A stretch of 64,000 bases of DNA from an uncultured Verrucomicrobiota bacterium (GCA_903869675.1 CAIQAB010000015.1:62001-126000), one strand, 5' to 3'; positions 47,740 through 59,935 are shown, counted from the stretch's first letter. The notes: a model not told the origin generated them from the sequence alone. Program-made: numbers and translations.

Positions 47740-48843
47740 ATGTCCACTCTTAAGTTTGCCGTCCTGCCCGGAGATTACATCGGTCCCGAGGTCATGTCCG
47801 AGGCGATCCGTGTCCTCGAGCACATCGCGAAACAGGACGGGCTGACGCTGTCCTACAGCCAGGCAGATGTTGGCGGTGCGGGCATTGATAATCATGGTAA
47901 GGCGCTCCCTGACTCGACCCTCGCTCTGTGTCGCGAGGCCGATGCCATACTCTTCGGCTCGGTTGGCGGCCCCAAGTGGGAGAAACTACCCCCCAAAGAG
48001 CAGCCGGAACGCGCGGCTTTGCTGCCCTTGCGCAAGGCATTTAATCTTTTCGCCAACATCCGCCCCGGACTCCTGTATGCGGATCTGACCGACGCCTCGC
48101 CGCTCAAGTCCGCGCGCATTCCTGATGGCATCGATATCGTCTGCATCCGCGAGCTGACCGGTGGCATCTACTTTGGCCAGCCGAAGACCACTACCACGCT
48201 GGAAAATGGCGAAGAGCAGGCGATCGACACCATGGTCTACAAGACCTCCGAAATCGAGCGCATCGCCGAGGTCGCCGCCGTCACTGCTCGCGCCCGCGGA
48301 AAAAAAGTCTGCTCGGTGGACAAGGCCAACGTGCTCGAAACCTCCGTGCTGTGGCGCCGTGTAGTCACCGCTTATTTCGCCAAGAATCACCCGGATATCG
48401 CACTCAGCCACATGTATGTCGATAACGCTGCGATGCAGCTCGCGCGCGACCCGAATCAGTTCGATGTGCTCTTCACCGAAAACATGTTCGGTGACATCCT
48501 TTCAGACGAGATGGCGGTGATCTGTGGCTCGCTCGGTATGCTCTCCAGCGCTTCGCTTGGCACCGGGAAAAACTCTCTGGGCCTGCCTTTCGGCCTGTTC
48601 GAGCCCGCCGGCGGCACGGCGCCCGACATCGCCGGGAAAGGTGTGGCCAATCCCTGTGCGCAGATTTTATCGGTGGCCATGATGTTGCGCTATAGCTTCG
48701 GTCTCGACGCGGTCGCTGACCGCATCGAGGCGGCTGTCCGCGCGGCTGTAGCAACTGATGGCGTGCGCACCGGGGATATCGCATTTGGTCGCGCTGCTGT
48801 AGGCACGCGGGTGATGGCAGATGCGATTATAGCGCGGCTCTAG
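47740..48843 (+). CDS. leuB: 3-isopropylmalate dehydrogenase
   Basis: LeuB is an NAD-dependent dehydrogenase of leucine synthesis. The 367-residue product contains [57 protein letters not shown], and [17 protein letters not shown], followed by [13 protein letters not shown]. leuA, leuC and leuD are not in the window. It lies 67 bases after the methyltransferase gene. Confidence 0.97.
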   Translation: MSTLKFAVLPGDYIGPEVMSEAIRVLEHIAKQDGLTLSYSQADVGGAGIDNHGKALPDSTLALCREADAILFGSVGGPKWEKLPPKEQPERAALLPLRKAFNLFANIRPGLLYADLTDASPLKSARIPDGIDIVCIRELTGGIYFGQPKTTTTLENGEEQAIDTMVYKTSEIERIAEVAAVTARARGKKVCSVDKANVLETSVLWRRVVTAYFAKNHPDIALSHMYVDNAAMQLARDPNQFDVLFTENMFGDILSDEMAVICGSLGMLSSASLGTGKNSLGLPFGLFEPAGGTAPDIAGKGVANPCAQILSVAMMLRYSFGLDAVADRIEAAVRAAVATDGVRTGDIAFGRAAVGTRVMADAIIARL

Positions 48844-49157
48844 GCGGCTGACGGGCGCCTCCGCCGTTCCTTCAGACGCGACAATCCCGCCACACCAAGG
48901 CAACGCGTGGCAAAAGCACATGGTTGTTCTTGGGGGGGCGAATTCGCCGCGTCTTGGGAGTGTCTGGAGGGTGCCAGGCAATCCAACTTTGCATGCGACA
49001 ATTAAGGCCGGCGAGAAGAGCGGCCCGAAGCTTCCGTTCGACCGGCTCGATACTATCCAGGTGGGTTAATAGCGATGGCGAAGTGCGGCTCGGGGCTTAG
49101 ACGGACGTGTCGCCTGATTTCTGAAATGAAACACGGGATCAGGCTGCGATGGGGCTT
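48844..49157. other. Intergenic region between convergent leuB and trxB
   Basis: About 314 bases. A 49-codon plus-strand reading frame (48920-49069, MVVLGGANSPRLG...) and a 104-codon minus-strand frame (48667-48981) are open, but neither has protein features I recognise. I see no clear terminator, tRNA or repeat. Confidence 0.4.
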
Positions 49158-50102
49158 TTACTCCTCGTGTTCTGCCAACCAGCGTTCGGCCTCGATGGCT
49201 GCCTGGCAGCCCATGCCAGCCGCGGTGATGGCCTGGCGGTAGACGTGGTCGGAGCAGTCTCCAGCGACATATACCCCGGGCACGTTTGTCTGCACTTGGG
49301 ATCCGGCCGCGGGTTTAAAATATCCGCCGTCATCTACCTCAAGGGCCGGGACGAAGGGGCCGGTGTTGGGGATGTGGCCGATGGCAACGAAGATACCTTT
49401 TACGGGTAGCACAGATTCCGCGCCTGTCTTTACATTTTTTACCTTCAGGCCGGAGACAGCGCCCTCGGATACGCCCTGCACCTCCACGGGCACGGAGTCC
49501 CATACCATTTGGATCTTTTCGTGAGCGGTGGCGCGGTCAGCCATGATCTTCGAAGCGCGTAGGGAGTCGCGACGATGCACGAGGTAGACCTTGCTGGCGA
49601 AGCGCGTTAGGAAAAGGGCCTCCTCGGCCGCGCTGTCGCCGCCGCCGAGCACGGCCACTTCCATCTTCCGGTAAAAGGCGCCGTCGCAGGTCGCGCAGGT
49701 TGTTACGCCCTTGCCGCCATAAAGTTCTTTCTCGCCGGGAATCCCGGTCATGCGGGGCGAAGCGCCGGTGGCGATGATCACCGCCTTGGCGAGGATCTCT
49801 CGATTGCCAACCGTCAGACGTCGGGGAGAAACCGAAAAATCCACGGCCGTGACGAGAGCTTGTTCAAAACGCGTGCCGAAGCGCGTGGCCTGTTCGCGCA
49901 TGTTTTGCGTGAGCTGGAAGCCATCCACGCCATGGGGGAAGCCGGGGAAGTTCTCGACTTCGCTGGTAGTCGTCAATTGGCCACCGGGCAAAGGGCCTTC
50001 AAGCACGAGCGGATTGAGATTGGCGCGTGCGGTGTAGATCGCAGCGGTTAGTCCGGCGCAGCCGGTGCCTACGATGACGACGTTTTCGACAGGTGTGGAC
50101 AT
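49158..50102 (-). CDS. trxB: Thioredoxin reductase
   Basis: TrxB is the FAD enzyme that reduces thioredoxin with NADPH. The 314-residue product has the FAD Rossmann site [16 protein letters not shown], the redox disulfide CATC in TCATCDGAF, the NADPH site [16 protein letters not shown] and the C-terminal [13 protein letters not shown] 50102 was chosen; a short upstream extension is open to 50144. Confidence 0.97.
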   Translation of the reverse strand: MSTPVENVVIVGTGCAGLTAAIYTARANLNPLVLEGPLPGGQLTTTSEVENFPGFPHGVDGFQLTQNMREQATRFGTRFEQALVTAVDFSVSPRRLTVGNREILAKAVIIATGASPRMTGIPGEKELYGGKGVTTCATCDGAFYRKMEVAVLGGGDSAAEEALFLTRFASKVYLVHRRDSLRASKIMADRATAHEKIQMVWDSVPVEVQGVSEGAVSGLKVKNVKTGAESVLPVKGIFVAIGHIPNTGPFVPALEVDDGGYFKPAAGSQVQTNVPGVYVAGDCSDHVYRQAITAAGMGCQAAIEAERWLAEHEE

Positions 50103-50188
50103 GTTAAATGCGTAAAAACGGACACGTTGGCGCGGCCTTGGCAACGTGCAAGCCGCGTGGTTTCTGGGCCTCGTTATGTTGGGGCTCC

Positions 50189-51034
50189 CTAAAACAGCCG
50201 AAGTAGCGAACGCGGCCCCACCGCGACGAAGGTCTCTTGAGAAGGGACGTTACACGCAAGGGTGCGCAAGAGATGGCCTTGATCATCAAAAACGCCGATG
50301 GCTGAGCCGTTCGCTAGGCAAGCATAGTAAAGGCGTGCATCCGGATCATAGTCGAGTGACAGGCCGCGCACCTGTTTTTCTAGCTTCAGTTCGGAGTGGA
50401 TGCGTCCGTCTAGTCCGTGACGTCGCACCAGATCGGTGTATTCCGTCGCTAGCAGGAGAATTTCACCGGTTGTTTTGTCTAGCGCCACGCCCCAGACCGG
50501 TTGTTCGAGCCCTTCGAGCGGAATGTAATTTTTGAAATTCCCCTCGAGATCCGCTTCAAGAAGCGCGGGCGAGTCCGGGGCGGAAAAGAAGAAGTGCCGG
50601 TCTCGCGAGCGGATCGCGAAATCGTGCCCGCCGGGCGGTAGGCGGGGCACGGTGACTTCGCGTTTGATCGCGCGGGCCGGGCGGTCGACTACGCGGACAT
50701 GGTTTCCGGGAGAAATCCGGATGTAAAGGTGGTCGGTGTAGGGTTCATAGGCGAGGCCAGTCACGTGCTCGCCCCTTTTTAAAAAGGCGGGGACATCGGC
50801 GTTTGGTTCGCTGTTGAGCGGGTTGATGTCGTGCAGGACCGCTTCCTTTGCCGGAACGTAGAGATAGGCATGGCTGGGGCCGGGGGTGCTGCAACCGGCT
50901 GCACCCAGGGCCAGGCCGAGAAGCCCCACGTTAACGAATTCGCGTAGTGGCCCCTTTGGTTTTGCGCGGGAGCTGGGAGCGGCTAAGTCAGCTCCATGAA
51001 GTTCGCCCTCGTGAGTGGAACCAGCATCAGTCAT
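50189..51034 (-). CDS. Lipoprotein with beta-propeller-like repeats, unknown function
   Basis: A 281-residue product with a hydrophobic segment ending LGAAGC, a plausible lipobox, and then repeats that read like propeller blades: [50 protein letters not shown] and [18 protein letters not shown]. The start is uncertain. ATG 51034 overlaps the divergent phosphorylase gene by 39 bases and puts about 33 residues before the hydrophobic segment; GTG 50929 is the only other start but gives a signal peptide without basic residues. Confidence 0.6.
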   Translation of the reverse strand: MTDAGSTHEGELHGADLAAPSSRAKPKGPLREFVNVGLLGLALGAAGCSTPGPSHAYLYVPAKEAVLHDINPLNSEPNADVPAFLKRGEHVTGLAYEPYTDHLYIRISPGNHVRVVDRPARAIKREVTVPRLPPGGHDFAIRSRDRHFFFSAPDSPALLEADLEGNFKNYIPLEGLEQPVWGVALDKTTGEILLLATEYTDLVRRHGLDGRIHSELKLEKQVRGLSLDYDPDARLYYACLANGSAIGVFDDQGHLLRTLACNVPSQETFVAVGPRSLLRLF

Positions 51035-51697
51035 TCACCGATATTTTCGGGTTGGAGTCCACTCACGGTCGAGACGAAATATGGATCGGTCATGTTCCGC
51101 GCGCGCGGGGACCAGGTGGTATTAAATCGCCACGGGTCCGGTCCGGCGCCGCTGCCGCCTCACTCGATTAATGCTCGCGCTAATTTTGCCGCGCTCGCCC
51201 AGCTGGGCTTTAAGGATATAGTATCCTTCAATTCGGTAGGATCGCTTCGTCCGTCACTCGCGCCGGGGACCTTGGTATCTTGCTCGGATTACGTGGCCAT
51301 TCAGCAGCCTCCAGCGACCTATTATGACGAAGTGCTCCAAGCGGGTGCACCGGGCATAGCCAACAACCTTGTTCCGGTTATATTGGACGCACTTTCCGCT
51401 GAGTTCACGATCGCGACCGGCCAGACTTATGTGCACACTCGCGGACCGCGCTTTGAGACCAAGGCCGAGATCCGTGTCATGAAGACTTGGGGTGACGTGG
51501 TGGGCATGACCCTCGCCCATGAGGCGGATTTGTGCACCGAGCTGGGCTTGCGTTACAATTCTTTCGGCATGGTCGACAACTATGCCAACGGGATCGAGGG
51601 CGCGGCGATTGATTATGCCTCCTTCAAGCAAATGGTGCATGATAACCAAGAGCGGGTGAACCGTTTCATCGTCCGGCTACTAGAAGTTATGTCTTAG
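50996..51697 (+). CDS. MTAP/PNP-type nucleoside phosphorylase
   Basis: The 233-residue product is a trimeric purine phosphorylase of the methylthioadenosine/methylthioinosine group. It has the phosphate-binding RHGSGP, LPPHSINARANFAALAQLGF, FNSVGSLRPSLAPGTLV, RGPRFETKAEIRVMKTWG and a DVVGMTLAHEADLC substrate segment. It probably salvages methylthioadenosine or methylthioinosine. The family usually has about 250-290 residues; this one is a little short. Confidence 0.85.
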   Translation: MKFALVSGTSISHSPIFSGWSPLTVETKYGSVMFRARGDQVVLNRHGSGPAPLPPHSINARANFAALAQLGFKDIVSFNSVGSLRPSLAPGTLVSCSDYVAIQQPPATYYDEVLQAGAPGIANNLVPVILDALSAEFTIATGQTYVHTRGPRFETKAEIRVMKTWGDVVGMTLAHEADLCTELGLRYNSFGMVDNYANGIEGAAIDYASFKQMVHDNQERVNRFIVRLLEVMS

Positions 51698-51852
51698 TGG
51701 TTCTTTGCTAATACGTGCCCTTTTTGGGGGCACTCAATGGGGCTGGCTCGGTTCTTCTCACTTCAGCCCCTCTCTTCGGGGTTTCGTCGGTGCCCATTTC
51801 CCGGCAGGTTCGTTGACGAACTCGTCTGCCTTGGCTTTAGTGCAGGCACTTC

Positions 51853-52824
51853 ATGAGCGATCATTACTCCGCTAATCAACTATCGGTCGCGCGTGAGAGC
51901 TTGCAGAAGATTCGGGTGTCGATGCGTGGCACAATCAAAGGCAAGGATACGGTGATCGACCAGGTGTTGATCGCATTGGTCGCCGGCGGTCACGTGTTAA
52001 TCGAGGATCTGCCCGGTGTCGGCAAGACCACCCTGGCTTACGCGCTGGCTCGGTCGATGGATTGTGTTTTCTCCCGCATCCAGTTCACCAGCGATTTGTT
52101 GCCCAGCGACGTCACTGGCGTCGCAATTTACGATGAGACCATCAAGGAGTTCGTCTTCAAGAAGGGACCGGTCTTTGCCAATATTGTCCTGGCCGATGAG
52201 ATTAATCGTGCCACCCCCAAGACCCAGTCGTCGCTCTTGGAGGTCATGGATCGCGGTAAGGTAACGGTCGACGGCCAGGCCCATGCCGCGGGCACGCCTT
52301 TCATGGTCTTGGCGACGCAGAACCCGGTCGATTACGAAGGGACATTTCCGCTGCCCGAAAGCCAAATGGACCGCTTTCTCATGCGTCTGCACATGGGTTA
52401 TCCTCAGGCGGCGGATGAGCTCGAGATCCTACGCAGCGCCCGGACCGGCTATGATTCCATCGCGATGGACCCGGTGGTGACACGCTCAGAAATCCTGCAG
52501 CTTCAAAAGCTCGCGGAGCAGGTTTTCATCGAAGAGACAGTGCTCGATTATATCCTGCGCATTGTCAGCGCGACCCGCACCGAGGAGGATTTCCGCGCCG
52601 GCGTATCGGTGCGCGGTGGGCTGGCGTTAAAGCACGCAGCCCAGTCCCGTGCCCTGCTGGAAGGCCGCGACTTTGTGGTGCCCGAGGATGTCGCCGCTCT
52701 GGTCGTCCCAGTGCTGGCGCACCGCCTCACCCTGGTCCGCCCGGTCTCGGATGGTATGGAGGAGCGCCGCATGGTGGGTGCTATCCTTAAACGCATCGTT
52801 TCCTCCCTGCCTGCGCCGGTCTGA
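51853..52824 (+). CDS. MoxR-family AAA+ ATPase
   Basis: A 323-residue AAA+ chaperone-like ATPase. Motifs are [17 protein letters not shown] (Walker A), [19 protein letters not shown] (Walker B), [21 protein letters not shown] (sensor region), and [20 protein letters not shown]. MoxR proteins form modules with DUF58 and membrane transglutaminase proteins, as here, and are thought to assist maturation of large complexes. The DUF58 gene follows by 13 bases. Confidence 0.95.
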   Translation: MSDHYSANQLSVARESLQKIRVSMRGTIKGKDTVIDQVLIALVAGGHVLIEDLPGVGKTTLAYALARSMDCVFSRIQFTSDLLPSDVTGVAIYDETIKEFVFKKGPVFANIVLADEINRATPKTQSSLLEVMDRGKVTVDGQAHAAGTPFMVLATQNPVDYEGTFPLPESQMDRFLMRLHMGYPQAADELEILRSARTGYDSIAMDPVVTRSEILQLQKLAEQVFIEETVLDYILRIVSATRTEEDFRAGVSVRGGLALKHAAQSRALLEGRDFVVPEDVAALVVPVLAHRLTLVRPVSDGMEERRMVGAILKRIVSSLPAPV

Positions 52825-52837
52825 ACGGCTCCGCGCC

Positions 52838-54055
52838 ATGGTTACGACCCTTCAGCAATCCCGTCCGGTGACGGGCCGTTCTGCGACCGCGCCAGAAGGG
52901 GTTATTCCGCAGGCTTCAAGTTGCACTGAATGGCAGAAACCGTGGTCCCGCGCTACGCGGCGCGGTCAGCGTTGGCGCGCATTGCTGTGGTCCCTGCTTT
53001 ATCCGCCGCGCGGGGACCGGATTGTGCCCACCATCACCGGAGTGATGTTGTTCGCGGTCTCTATCGGCATAGGCACGGCGGCCTATAACACCGCCAATAA
53101 CATTCTTTTTATCACGCTCTCGCTGCTCTTGTCCTGTATAATCTTAAGTGGCGTGCTCTCATGGCTAAATTTGAGCGGCGTTGAGTGGCGAGTGCATCAC
53201 GGTGGTCCTTGGCGAGCAGGCCAGCCCAAGACGGTTGCACTGGAGTTGCGTAACAATAAGAGCCTGTTGCCGACTTATGGCCTTTGGTTTGATTTAGCAG
53301 CGGCCGACGAGGTCCAGCGCCGGCATCTGATAATCCGGCTCGATCCCGGTGCTTCGACCCGACTGGATTGGCCGGTCAAGTCGGTGCGGCGTGGCCTGCT
53401 GACGTTGCGACTGCGGTCCGTCGGTTCGCTTTTCCCCTTCGGATTTTTCCGCAAATCCGTCGCATCTGGCTTGTGTGCTGAGGTGCTAGTCCGGCCGGCC
53501 CCAGTAGAGTATCGAAGCCATGCGGAAGGCGCATGCTGGCGTCTGGTGCGCAGCCACGGGCGGGTCAACCGGGTTGGGCACGAGGGCGACCTTCTGGCGC
53601 TTCGTCGCTATGCCTCCGGCGATGCTACGCGTAAAGTCCACTGGAAAGCTAGCGCGCGGCTCCGCCATCTGATGGTGCGGCAGTTTTCAGCTGAGGGTAT
53701 GGAGGGATTCTGCCTGCGAATCGATACTGATACGTCAGTCTGGCCGCGTCCGGACCAATTCGAACTCGCCGTGTCTCTCGCCGCGACTTTGGCCGAGGAT
53801 CTATTCCGGATGGAGAGACTGCAGTCTGTGGTGATTGATGACGAGACGCCACATCCGGTGGGCCGACTGCGCGATGTGGAGCATTTCCTCGATCGGCTGG
53901 CCCTGCTTGAGACTGTCGAGCGAACAAGGGCAGGCTCGCGCCCGCGGTTTTCGACGGTTTCTCCCGCATTGCATCGTTTAGTCCTCCATCTCCAACCACA
54001 GGGACCGCGCGGTGTCGCGGCGATGCTCAATGGAAAGCCCGCGGCCTCAGCTTAG
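52838..54055 (+). CDS. DUF58 domain membrane protein
   Basis: A 405-residue protein with two N-terminal helices (about residues 65-110: IVPTITGVMLFAVSIGIGTA, and LFITLSLLLSCIILSGVLS). The DUF58 core contains LLALRRYASGDATRKVHWKASARL. It belongs to the MoxR-DUF58-TgpA module. Its stop overlaps the next gene by 26 bases. Confidence 0.9.
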   Translation: MVTTLQQSRPVTGRSATAPEGVIPQASSCTEWQKPWSRATRRGQRWRALLWSLLYPPRGDRIVPTITGVMLFAVSIGIGTAAYNTANNILFITLSLLLSCIILSGVLSWLNLSGVEWRVHHGGPWRAGQPKTVALELRNNKSLLPTYGLWFDLAAADEVQRRHLIIRLDPGASTRLDWPVKSVRRGLLTLRLRSVGSLFPFGFFRKSVASGLCAEVLVRPAPVEYRSHAEGACWRLVRSHGRVNRVGHEGDLLALRRYASGDATRKVHWKASARLRHLMVRQFSAEGMEGFCLRIDTDTSVWPRPDQFELAVSLAATLAEDLFRMERLQSVVIDDETPHPVGRLRDVEHFLDRLALLETVERTRAGSRPRFSTVSPALHRLVLHLQPQGPRGVAAMLNGKPAASA

Positions 54056-56339
54056 TCAGATCGAGCTTCAGCAACTGCGCTGGTTCCTTGGCGGCCTGAT
54101 TGGCATAGTCTCGGCCTGGACGGTTTTCTACACGGAGGTGGATGCCATGCTGCCGCTTGGGGTTATCACCCTTACGGTGCCGGTTTTTGTCGTATATCCG
54201 GTCCTCTCTCAGGCTCTTCCGGCTTTATTCCACCGACTGGCATTTCCTTTTATAGTTAGCGTTTTCGCGCTCGACCTGTGGGGCAATCGCCAACCCCTGC
54301 CAGCGATGATCCGGTTGGACCTTATGCTGCTTGGCTACCGTTGTCTCTCGCCGCGTGGACGGCGGGAGGATTTGCAGCTTATATTGCTGGCCCTCTTCGT
54401 GGTCGTAGTCACGGGGGTTTCCACCATTTCGCCCGCCTTTGTGGTGCAGATTCTCTTTCTTACCGGCGCGGCGCTCGGGTTGTTACTCGCGGTCACGCTC
54501 TCGGAATCTCGAGCCGCGAGCTTGGCAGATAATGTTTTCGGCTGGGAGCAGGTGAGTTGGCGGGATCTCCTGCGTCGTCTTTGGGCAACGGCGGACATTC
54601 GGGTGGTCGCGCTGGCCGGAACTCTCTTCTGCGGTGTAGTGCTGCTCTCGGCACTGCTCTTCCTCGCTCTTCCTCGCTTTGAGATTAGCAACGACTTTTT
54701 TATCGGCGGACAGATCAACAAGTCCTCCCGCACGGGTTTTTCGGAAAACATCCTCTTTGGTGAGTTGAATAAAATCGCTCAAGATAGCGGCATGGCCTTC
54801 GCGGTGGATGTGAGCGACCCCGGCGCCCTGCCGGCGGAACTCTATTGGCGTATGCTGGTGCTAGATGAGTATTCAGGACAGGGCTTCCGCGCCTCGGCGG
54901 GCCTACGCAACAGCTTCTCGCCCAGCCGCGAAAAGTCCGTTGTCCACGGTGGCATCGGCCGAGCACGCGAGGACCGCACCGTCTGGACGATCTACTACCA
55001 GCCTGGCGTCAGCCGCTATCTTCCTCTGATGGGCGGCTTCAGTCGGCTGTATTTTGGCGCACCCCAGTCGCTATCACAGAGTCCGGCTTTGCGTATCGCA
55101 GCGCTACCTTCGGAACCGGCCCAAATGGTCGGCTACCGCGTCGAGGGTATGGATACCGATGGCGTTCTTCGCGACCGCCTCTTTGCCCGCGAGCACATTC
55201 TCCCCGCTTGGGATTCTCCGCGCGCGCGGATGTTTTTTAACCACGCTGCCCTGCCCCGTGAGTCGGCCGAAGACGAGACATCAGTCGGGCGCGCTGGCGG
55301 GGGTAGCGAACCTAACTTTCTTGAACTCAATGGAGTTGCCTTGGGCGATCTCGATAAATTGCGGGCTTGGGTCACGGAGATCGGCGGGAACGGCGCGGGC
55401 GGCCCCGAGTTCGCCCGTTCGGCGGGCGCCTGGCTCCAAGCCCGCCACATCTACAGCCTCGATTCCACCACGCCGGCCGGCGAGGGGGACGTCATCGTTC
55501 GCTGGTTAGACTCACGTGAACCGGGCCATTGCGAACTTTTTGCCGGTAGCATGGTTCTGCTCGCCCGCGTGGCAGGTCATCCTACTCGGCTTGTGACGGG
55601 GTTCAAAGGAGGGGTCTGGAATTCGACGAGTGGAAGTATCACGGTGCGCAACTCCGACGCCCATGCCTGGTGCGAGATTTGGGATGAGGAAATCGGTTCC
55701 TGGGTCCGGATTGACGCTACGCCGGGTGCGCAGATCACGCCATCGAATACCGCAGCTGAGATCAAAGCGGGCGCCAGTCGGATGGAGCAGGACACTGGTT
55801 GGTCAGCGCGGCTCGATGGGGTGCGGGTCTTTTGGTATCGGCGCATTGTTAATTTTGATCAGACTGCGCAACTGGAGCTGGTGCGCGGCACCAAGGACCA
55901 GTTGCGGACGATCATGCTCGCCGTCCGCGAGCTGGTGGACACCCGCTTGCGCAAGCTGGTGGAATGGTTTTGGCAGCCTTGGAGGTTTTTGCGCATTTCC
56001 GTTGGCGCGGCTTCACTCGGAGTAATCGTTGCTGGCGTTTGGTTCTGGCGCAGGTCCGGTCGGTTTTGGTGGATGGATTGGCGAAGTCTTCGGTCAGGGT
56101 CGTATCGACAGGATCCGGTGCGACGCGAGGCCTCGCGTTGGCTGTCCAGGCTGCAAAGTAGGGCGGATTTGCTTGTCGAATCCCAACCGCCCGGGCTAGT
56201 CGAGACTCGCGGACGCTTGCTTCGTCTGCGCTACGGATCACGCGAAGGCTGGGCGCCGCCCACAGAGGTATTTAACGAGGCCAGGCGCCAGTTGCGAATG
56301 CTGGTTCGGGCCAAACGACCCAATTCGAAAAAGATTTAG
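54030..56339 (+). CDS. tgpA: TgpA-like transmembrane transglutaminase (DUF3488)
   Basis: A 769-residue inner-membrane protein. About six N-terminal helices (residues 10-225) are followed by a large extracytoplasmic region with the transglutaminase triad: Cys501 in GHCELFAG, His545 in SDAHAWCE and Asp562 in RIDATPG. One more helix (about residues 650-675) precedes a cytoplasmic tail. The type member, P. aeruginosa TgpA, is essential for growth. The ATG at 54030 was chosen. It is probably translationally coupled to the DUF58 gene, and its stop overlaps the convergent mnmA stop by four bases. Confidence 0.9.
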   Translation: MESPRPQLSQIELQQLRWFLGGLIGIVSAWTVFYTEVDAMLPLGVITLTVPVFVVYPVLSQALPALFHRLAFPFIVSVFALDLWGNRQPLPAMIRLDLMLLGYRCLSPRGRREDLQLILLALFVVVVTGVSTISPAFVVQILFLTGAALGLLLAVTLSESRAASLADNVFGWEQVSWRDLLRRLWATADIRVVALAGTLFCGVVLLSALLFLALPRFEISNDFFIGGQINKSSRTGFSENILFGELNKIAQDSGMAFAVDVSDPGALPAELYWRMLVLDEYSGQGFRASAGLRNSFSPSREKSVVHGGIGRAREDRTVWTIYYQPGVSRYLPLMGGFSRLYFGAPQSLSQSPALRIAALPSEPAQMVGYRVEGMDTDGVLRDRLFAREHILPAWDSPRARMFFNHAALPRESAEDETSVGRAGGGSEPNFLELNGVALGDLDKLRAWVTEIGGNGAGGPEFARSAGAWLQARHIYSLDSTTPAGEGDVIVRWLDSREPGHCELFAGSMVLLARVAGHPTRLVTGFKGGVWNSTSGSITVRNSDAHAWCEIWDEEIGSWVRIDATPGAQITPSNTAAEIKAGASRMEQDTGWSARLDGVRVFWYRRIVNFDQTAQLELVRGTKDQLRTIMLAVRELVDTRLRKLVEWFWQPWRFLRISVGAASLGVIVAGVWFWRRSGRFWWMDWRSLRSGSYRQDPVRREASRWLSRLQSRADLLVESQPPGLVETRGRLLRLRYGSREGWAPPTEVFNEARRQLRMLVRAKRPNSKKI

Positions 56340-57535
56340 ACTTGTGAGGCTTGGTTGCTTGGGGCGTAGACCCCGCCTCCGAGCAGGCGTGGACCGTCGT
56401 GAATCGCTAGGATCTGGCCGGCAGCAAGGCCGCGTTGAGGCTCCTTAAAAACCACCTTCGCCTCGTCCGGGCCAGTCGGGGTGAACGTCAATCGCACCCG
56501 TGGATCTCGGTAACGCACGCGGCCCTCCAGCGCGACCGGGCCGGCGGCTGGGTCGGGCGGAGTCGGACTGTTCCAACGCAGACCTTGCACAGTGACCTCG
56601 CGGGTGAAGAGCCCCGGCGCGGACTCGCCGTCAAAGCCCACCAGAAGGGCGCGGTCGTTGGCGCGTTTCCCCACCACCACGTAGGCGCGACCGTCTGTAT
56701 TTGACGGCACGCCTATCCCCTTGCGCTGCCCCAGGGTGAAGAAGTGCAGCCCCCGGTGTTCGCCGAGCACGCGATCGTCGGTGTCGCGGACGATCGGTCC
56801 AGGGGCGTCCGGCACATAGGCGCGGAGGAAGTCGGCCATCTTCACCTGGCCGATGAAACAGATGCCCTGGCTGTCTTTCTTGTCGGCGGTGGCGAGACCG
56901 GCGCGGCGGGCGATGGCCCGTAGATCCGGCTTCAGCAGGTCGCCGATTGGGAAACGCGCGCCACGGAGCTGGTCTTGGTCGAGGAGGGCTAGGAAATAGG
57001 TCTGATCCTTGTTCGAGTCGGCGCCTTCGAGCAGGGCGAAGTCATTGTGGCGCTCGAACAACTCGGTGCGGCGGGCGTAGTGGCCGGTGGCCACGGCGGC
57101 GAAACCGTGGTCGCGCGCCCAGGCGCGGAGCACTCCGAACTTGATTTCGCGGTTGCACATCACGTCTGGGTTGGGCGTGAGGCCGCGCACGTAGCCGTCG
57201 AGCAGGTAGGCTACGACCTTTTCGCGATACTCCTCCATCAGGTTGACCACGCGGAAGGGGATGCCGAGCTGGTCGGCAACACGGCGGGCGTCGGCGATGT
57301 CCTGCTCCCATGGGCAATCGCCGAGGATGTTGTCCTCGTTGATCCAGTTTTTCATGTAGGCGGCCTCGATGGGCACGCCTGCGTCGCGCAGGAGGAGTGC
57401 GGCGACGGAGCTGTCCACCCCGCCGGAGAGGGCAACGAGGGTCTTTGGTTCAGGCGGAGGCGGGATGTTGGACGACACACGCCATGCCGTGCGCGCCGGC
57501 TGGGGCTTGTCAACCGGGAGAAATGCCGGCGGCAC
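56336..57535 (-). CDS. mnmA: tRNA-specific 2-thiouridylase
   Basis: MnmA makes the 2-thio group of wobble uridine in tRNA. The 399-residue product has the PP-loop [16 protein letters not shown], the catalytic Cys in [26 protein letters not shown], and the second Cys in [15 protein letters not shown] at 57478 ([12 protein letters not shown]) would remove a less typical 19-residue N-terminus and is an alternative start. It lies 8 bases after recD2. Confidence 0.95.
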   Translation of the reverse strand: MPPAFLPVDKPQPARTAWRVSSNIPPPPEPKTLVALSGGVDSSVAALLLRDAGVPIEAAYMKNWINEDNILGDCPWEQDIADARRVADQLGIPFRVVNLMEEYREKVVAYLLDGYVRGLTPNPDVMCNREIKFGVLRAWARDHGFAAVATGHYARRTELFERHNDFALLEGADSNKDQTYFLALLDQDQLRGARFPIGDLLKPDLRAIARRAGLATADKKDSQGICFIGQVKMADFLRAYVPDAPGPIVRDTDDRVLGEHRGLHFFTLGQRKGIGVPSNTDGRAYVVVGKRANDRALLVGFDGESAPGLFTREVTVQGLRWNSPTPPDPAAGPVALEGRVRYRDPRVRLTFTPTGPDEAKVVFKEPQRGLAAGQILAIHDGPRLLGGGVYAPSNQASQV

Positions 57536-57543
57536 GGCGTGGC

Positions 57544-59862
57544 TCAGTCGCTCGCAACGGCCACAAGGATTTTTTCCTTCAGGTGGGTGGAGCGGGTCTT
57601 GGCCTCGTTGTTACGGACGGCCATGGCGTAGGCGGCCGGCTCGCCGACCAGGAAGACCTTCTTTTTCCCGCGCGTGATGGCGGTGTAGATCAGGTTGCGC
57701 TGGAGCATCATGAAATGCGCCTTCAGCAGCGGGATGACCACGGCGGCGTATTCGCTGCCCTGGCTCTTGTGGATGCTGATGGCGTAGGCCAGCGCGAGGT
57801 CGCTCAGCTCGCCCCGGATGAAGGCGTGGCGGACGCCGTCGAACTCGGCGTCGAGCGTGCCGGCCTCGGGGTCGGCCGCCACGACCACGCCGATGTCGCC
57901 GTTGAAGAGCCCCTTGTCGTAGTTGTTGCGCAGCTGGATGAGCTTGTCGCCGACCCGGAACTCGCCGCCGGGGGCGCGCAGACCGGCGCCATGGGGGTTG
58001 AGCGCGGCCTGGATGCGGAGGTTGAGGTTGCCCACGCCGGCCACGCCCTTGTGCATCGGCGCGAGCACCTGGATGTCGCGGCCGGGCTTCATCCAGGGGA
58101 AGTGGTTCGGGATAAACTCGGCGCAGAGCGTCACGACTTTCTGGAGACAATCGTCGGCGTCGCGTGCCACCACGAAGGTGAGGTCGGCCCAAGGCTGGAG
58201 TTTTTCGAGCGAATCGACCGCGATGGGCAGGGCGGGCTCGCCGGCGTTGATGGCGTGGGCAGTGGTTACGATTTCGCTCTGCCCCTGCTGGCGGTGGACG
58301 ATGGTCAGGCGGGTGACGGGCACGGTGTCGGTCGCAATGAGGTCCTTCAGCACGTTGCCGGCGCCGACGCTGGGGAGCTGGTCGGTGTCGCCCACCAGCA
58401 GGAGGTGGGCGCGCGATGGCATGGCTGCGAAGACGGCGGCGGCGAGGCGGGTGTCGAGCATGGAGGCCTCGTCCACGACCAGGAAATCGGTGGCGAGGGG
58501 CGCGTCCTCGTTGGCGTCGAAGCCGCCGCGCTGGGGGTTGAATTTCAACAGGCGGTGCAGGGTCTGGGCGAAGGCGCCGGTGGTCTCGGTCAGACGCTGG
58601 GCGGCGCGACCGGTGGGGGCGGCGAGGGCGAGGCGAACTTTTTTGGCCTTCAGGATCTCGACGAGGGCGCGCAGGCAGGAGGTTTTTCCGGTGCCGGGGC
58701 CGCCGGTGAGGATGGAGATCTTGGCGAGCAGCGAGGCGCGGACGGCGTCGCGCTGGGCCTGGGCAAAGGTGAACCCGGCTTTTTCCTCGGCCCATATGAG
58801 GGCGGCATCGTGTTTGATCGGAGGCAGACCGCTGGGAACGATGCGCAGGCGGTGCAGAGCGGCGGCAATCTTTTGCTCGAAGCGGTCGAGCACGGGTAGT
58901 TGGATGAGGCTGGAGCCGGGCAGGGGCTCGGCCACGCCGGCAGGAGTGTGAAGCGCCAGGGTTTTATCCTCCACTAGGGCCGCGATGCGAGCAGTGATAC
59001 GTTCGCCTGAGGCTTCCAGCAGGGTGGCGGCGTAGTCGCGAAGGTCGGCCTCGCGCAGGGCGGTGTGGCCCTCCTCCTGTAGCGTCTCCAAAGCGTAGAG
59101 CAGGCCGGCGTCGAGCCGGGGCGGGGCGTCGTTGGCGAAGCCGAGGTTGATGGCGATGCGGTCGGCGGTCTTGAAGCCGATGCCGTCGATTTCGCGAGCC
59201 ACCCGGTAGGGCTGGTTTTGCAGGATGGAGCGCGACTCGGCGCCGTATTTCTCGATCAACTTCACGCATTGGCCGGGCGTGACGCCGTAGGTCTGGAGAA
59301 AAATGTAGAGTTCACGGAAGGCGCGCTGCTCGTCCCAGGCCTTTTTGATCGCGGTGGCGCGGACCTTGCCGATGCCGGGCACGTCGCGCAGGCGGGCGGA
59401 CTCCTCGGAGAGCACGCGGAAGGTGGCGGTGCCGAAGGCGTCGACGATTTTATTGGCGTAGACCTTGCCCACGCCGGGCACGAGGCCGGAGCCGAGGTAT
59501 TTGCGGATGCCGTAGACGCTGGAGGGCAACTCGCTGGAGAAGCGCTCGATTTTGAACTGGGCGCCATGCTGGGCGTGGCTGGTCCAGGAACCGTGGAGGT
59601 GGAGGGTTTCCCCGCATTGCACGCCGGGCAGGGCACCGACGATCGTCACGCGTTCGTCGCTCTCGTCGGCACGGAAATCGGCGATAGTGTAGTGATTTTC
59701 TTCGTTATGAAAAACGATGCGCTCCAGCACGCCGGTCAGGGCGTTGGCGGTCCCAGCGGCGACGGACGGGGCAGGACGAAGCTTGGGGGGCGGAGGCGGC
59801 ACGGAAGTCGATAAAGTGAACAGCGGGAGCGTGCTGGCAAGCGGAGGAAGGTAACCAACCAC
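57544..59862 (-). CDS. recD2: ATP-dependent RecD2-like DNA helicase
   Basis: A 772-residue SF1B 5'-3' helicase. The N-terminal helix-hairpin-helix region ([45 protein letters not shown]) is characteristic of RecD2. The helicase core has Walker [37 protein letters not shown], and motif VI with [12 protein letters not shown] and [15 protein letters not shown]. RecD2 acts without RecBC, in DNA repair. The antisense strand carries a 500-codon open frame that is a codon-bias shadow. A possible alternative start lies about 20 codons downstream. Confidence 0.93.
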   Translation of the reverse strand: MVGYLPPLASTLPLFTLSTSVPPPPPKLRPAPSVAAGTANALTGVLERIVFHNEENHYTIADFRADESDERVTIVGALPGVQCGETLHLHGSWTSHAQHGAQFKIERFSSELPSSVYGIRKYLGSGLVPGVGKVYANKIVDAFGTATFRVLSEESARLRDVPGIGKVRATAIKKAWDEQRAFRELYIFLQTYGVTPGQCVKLIEKYGAESRSILQNQPYRVAREIDGIGFKTADRIAINLGFANDAPPRLDAGLLYALETLQEEGHTALREADLRDYAATLLEASGERITARIAALVEDKTLALHTPAGVAEPLPGSSLIQLPVLDRFEQKIAAALHRLRIVPSGLPPIKHDAALIWAEEKAGFTFAQAQRDAVRASLLAKISILTGGPGTGKTSCLRALVEILKAKKVRLALAAPTGRAAQRLTETTGAFAQTLHRLLKFNPQRGGFDANEDAPLATDFLVVDEASMLDTRLAAAVFAAMPSRAHLLLVGDTDQLPSVGAGNVLKDLIATDTVPVTRLTIVHRQQGQSEIVTTAHAINAGEPALPIAVDSLEKLQPWADLTFVVARDADDCLQKVVTLCAEFIPNHFPWMKPGRDIQVLAPMHKGVAGVGNLNLRIQAALNPHGAGLRAPGGEFRVGDKLIQLRNNYDKGLFNGDIGVVVAADPEAGTLDAEFDGVRHAFIRGELSDLALAYAISIHKSQGSEYAAVVIPLLKAHFMMLQRNLIYTAITRGKKKVFLVGEPAAYAMAVRNNEAKTRSTHLKEKILVAVASD

Positions 59863-59935
59863 GGTCTGCCCATTTGAAAAAACACCCTCGACAAGCGCGA
59901 GGCCTAGGCTTCGTTGAGATAAAGTGTATCGGGCA

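Noticed and set aside
48920-49069. 49-codon plus-strand frame between leuB and trxB
   Set aside because: No start signal, domain or signal peptide is apparent; not enough to call a gene.
57397-58899. 500-codon plus-strand frame opposite recD2
   Set aside because: It is opposite the helicase core with intact Walker motifs; codon-bias shadow.
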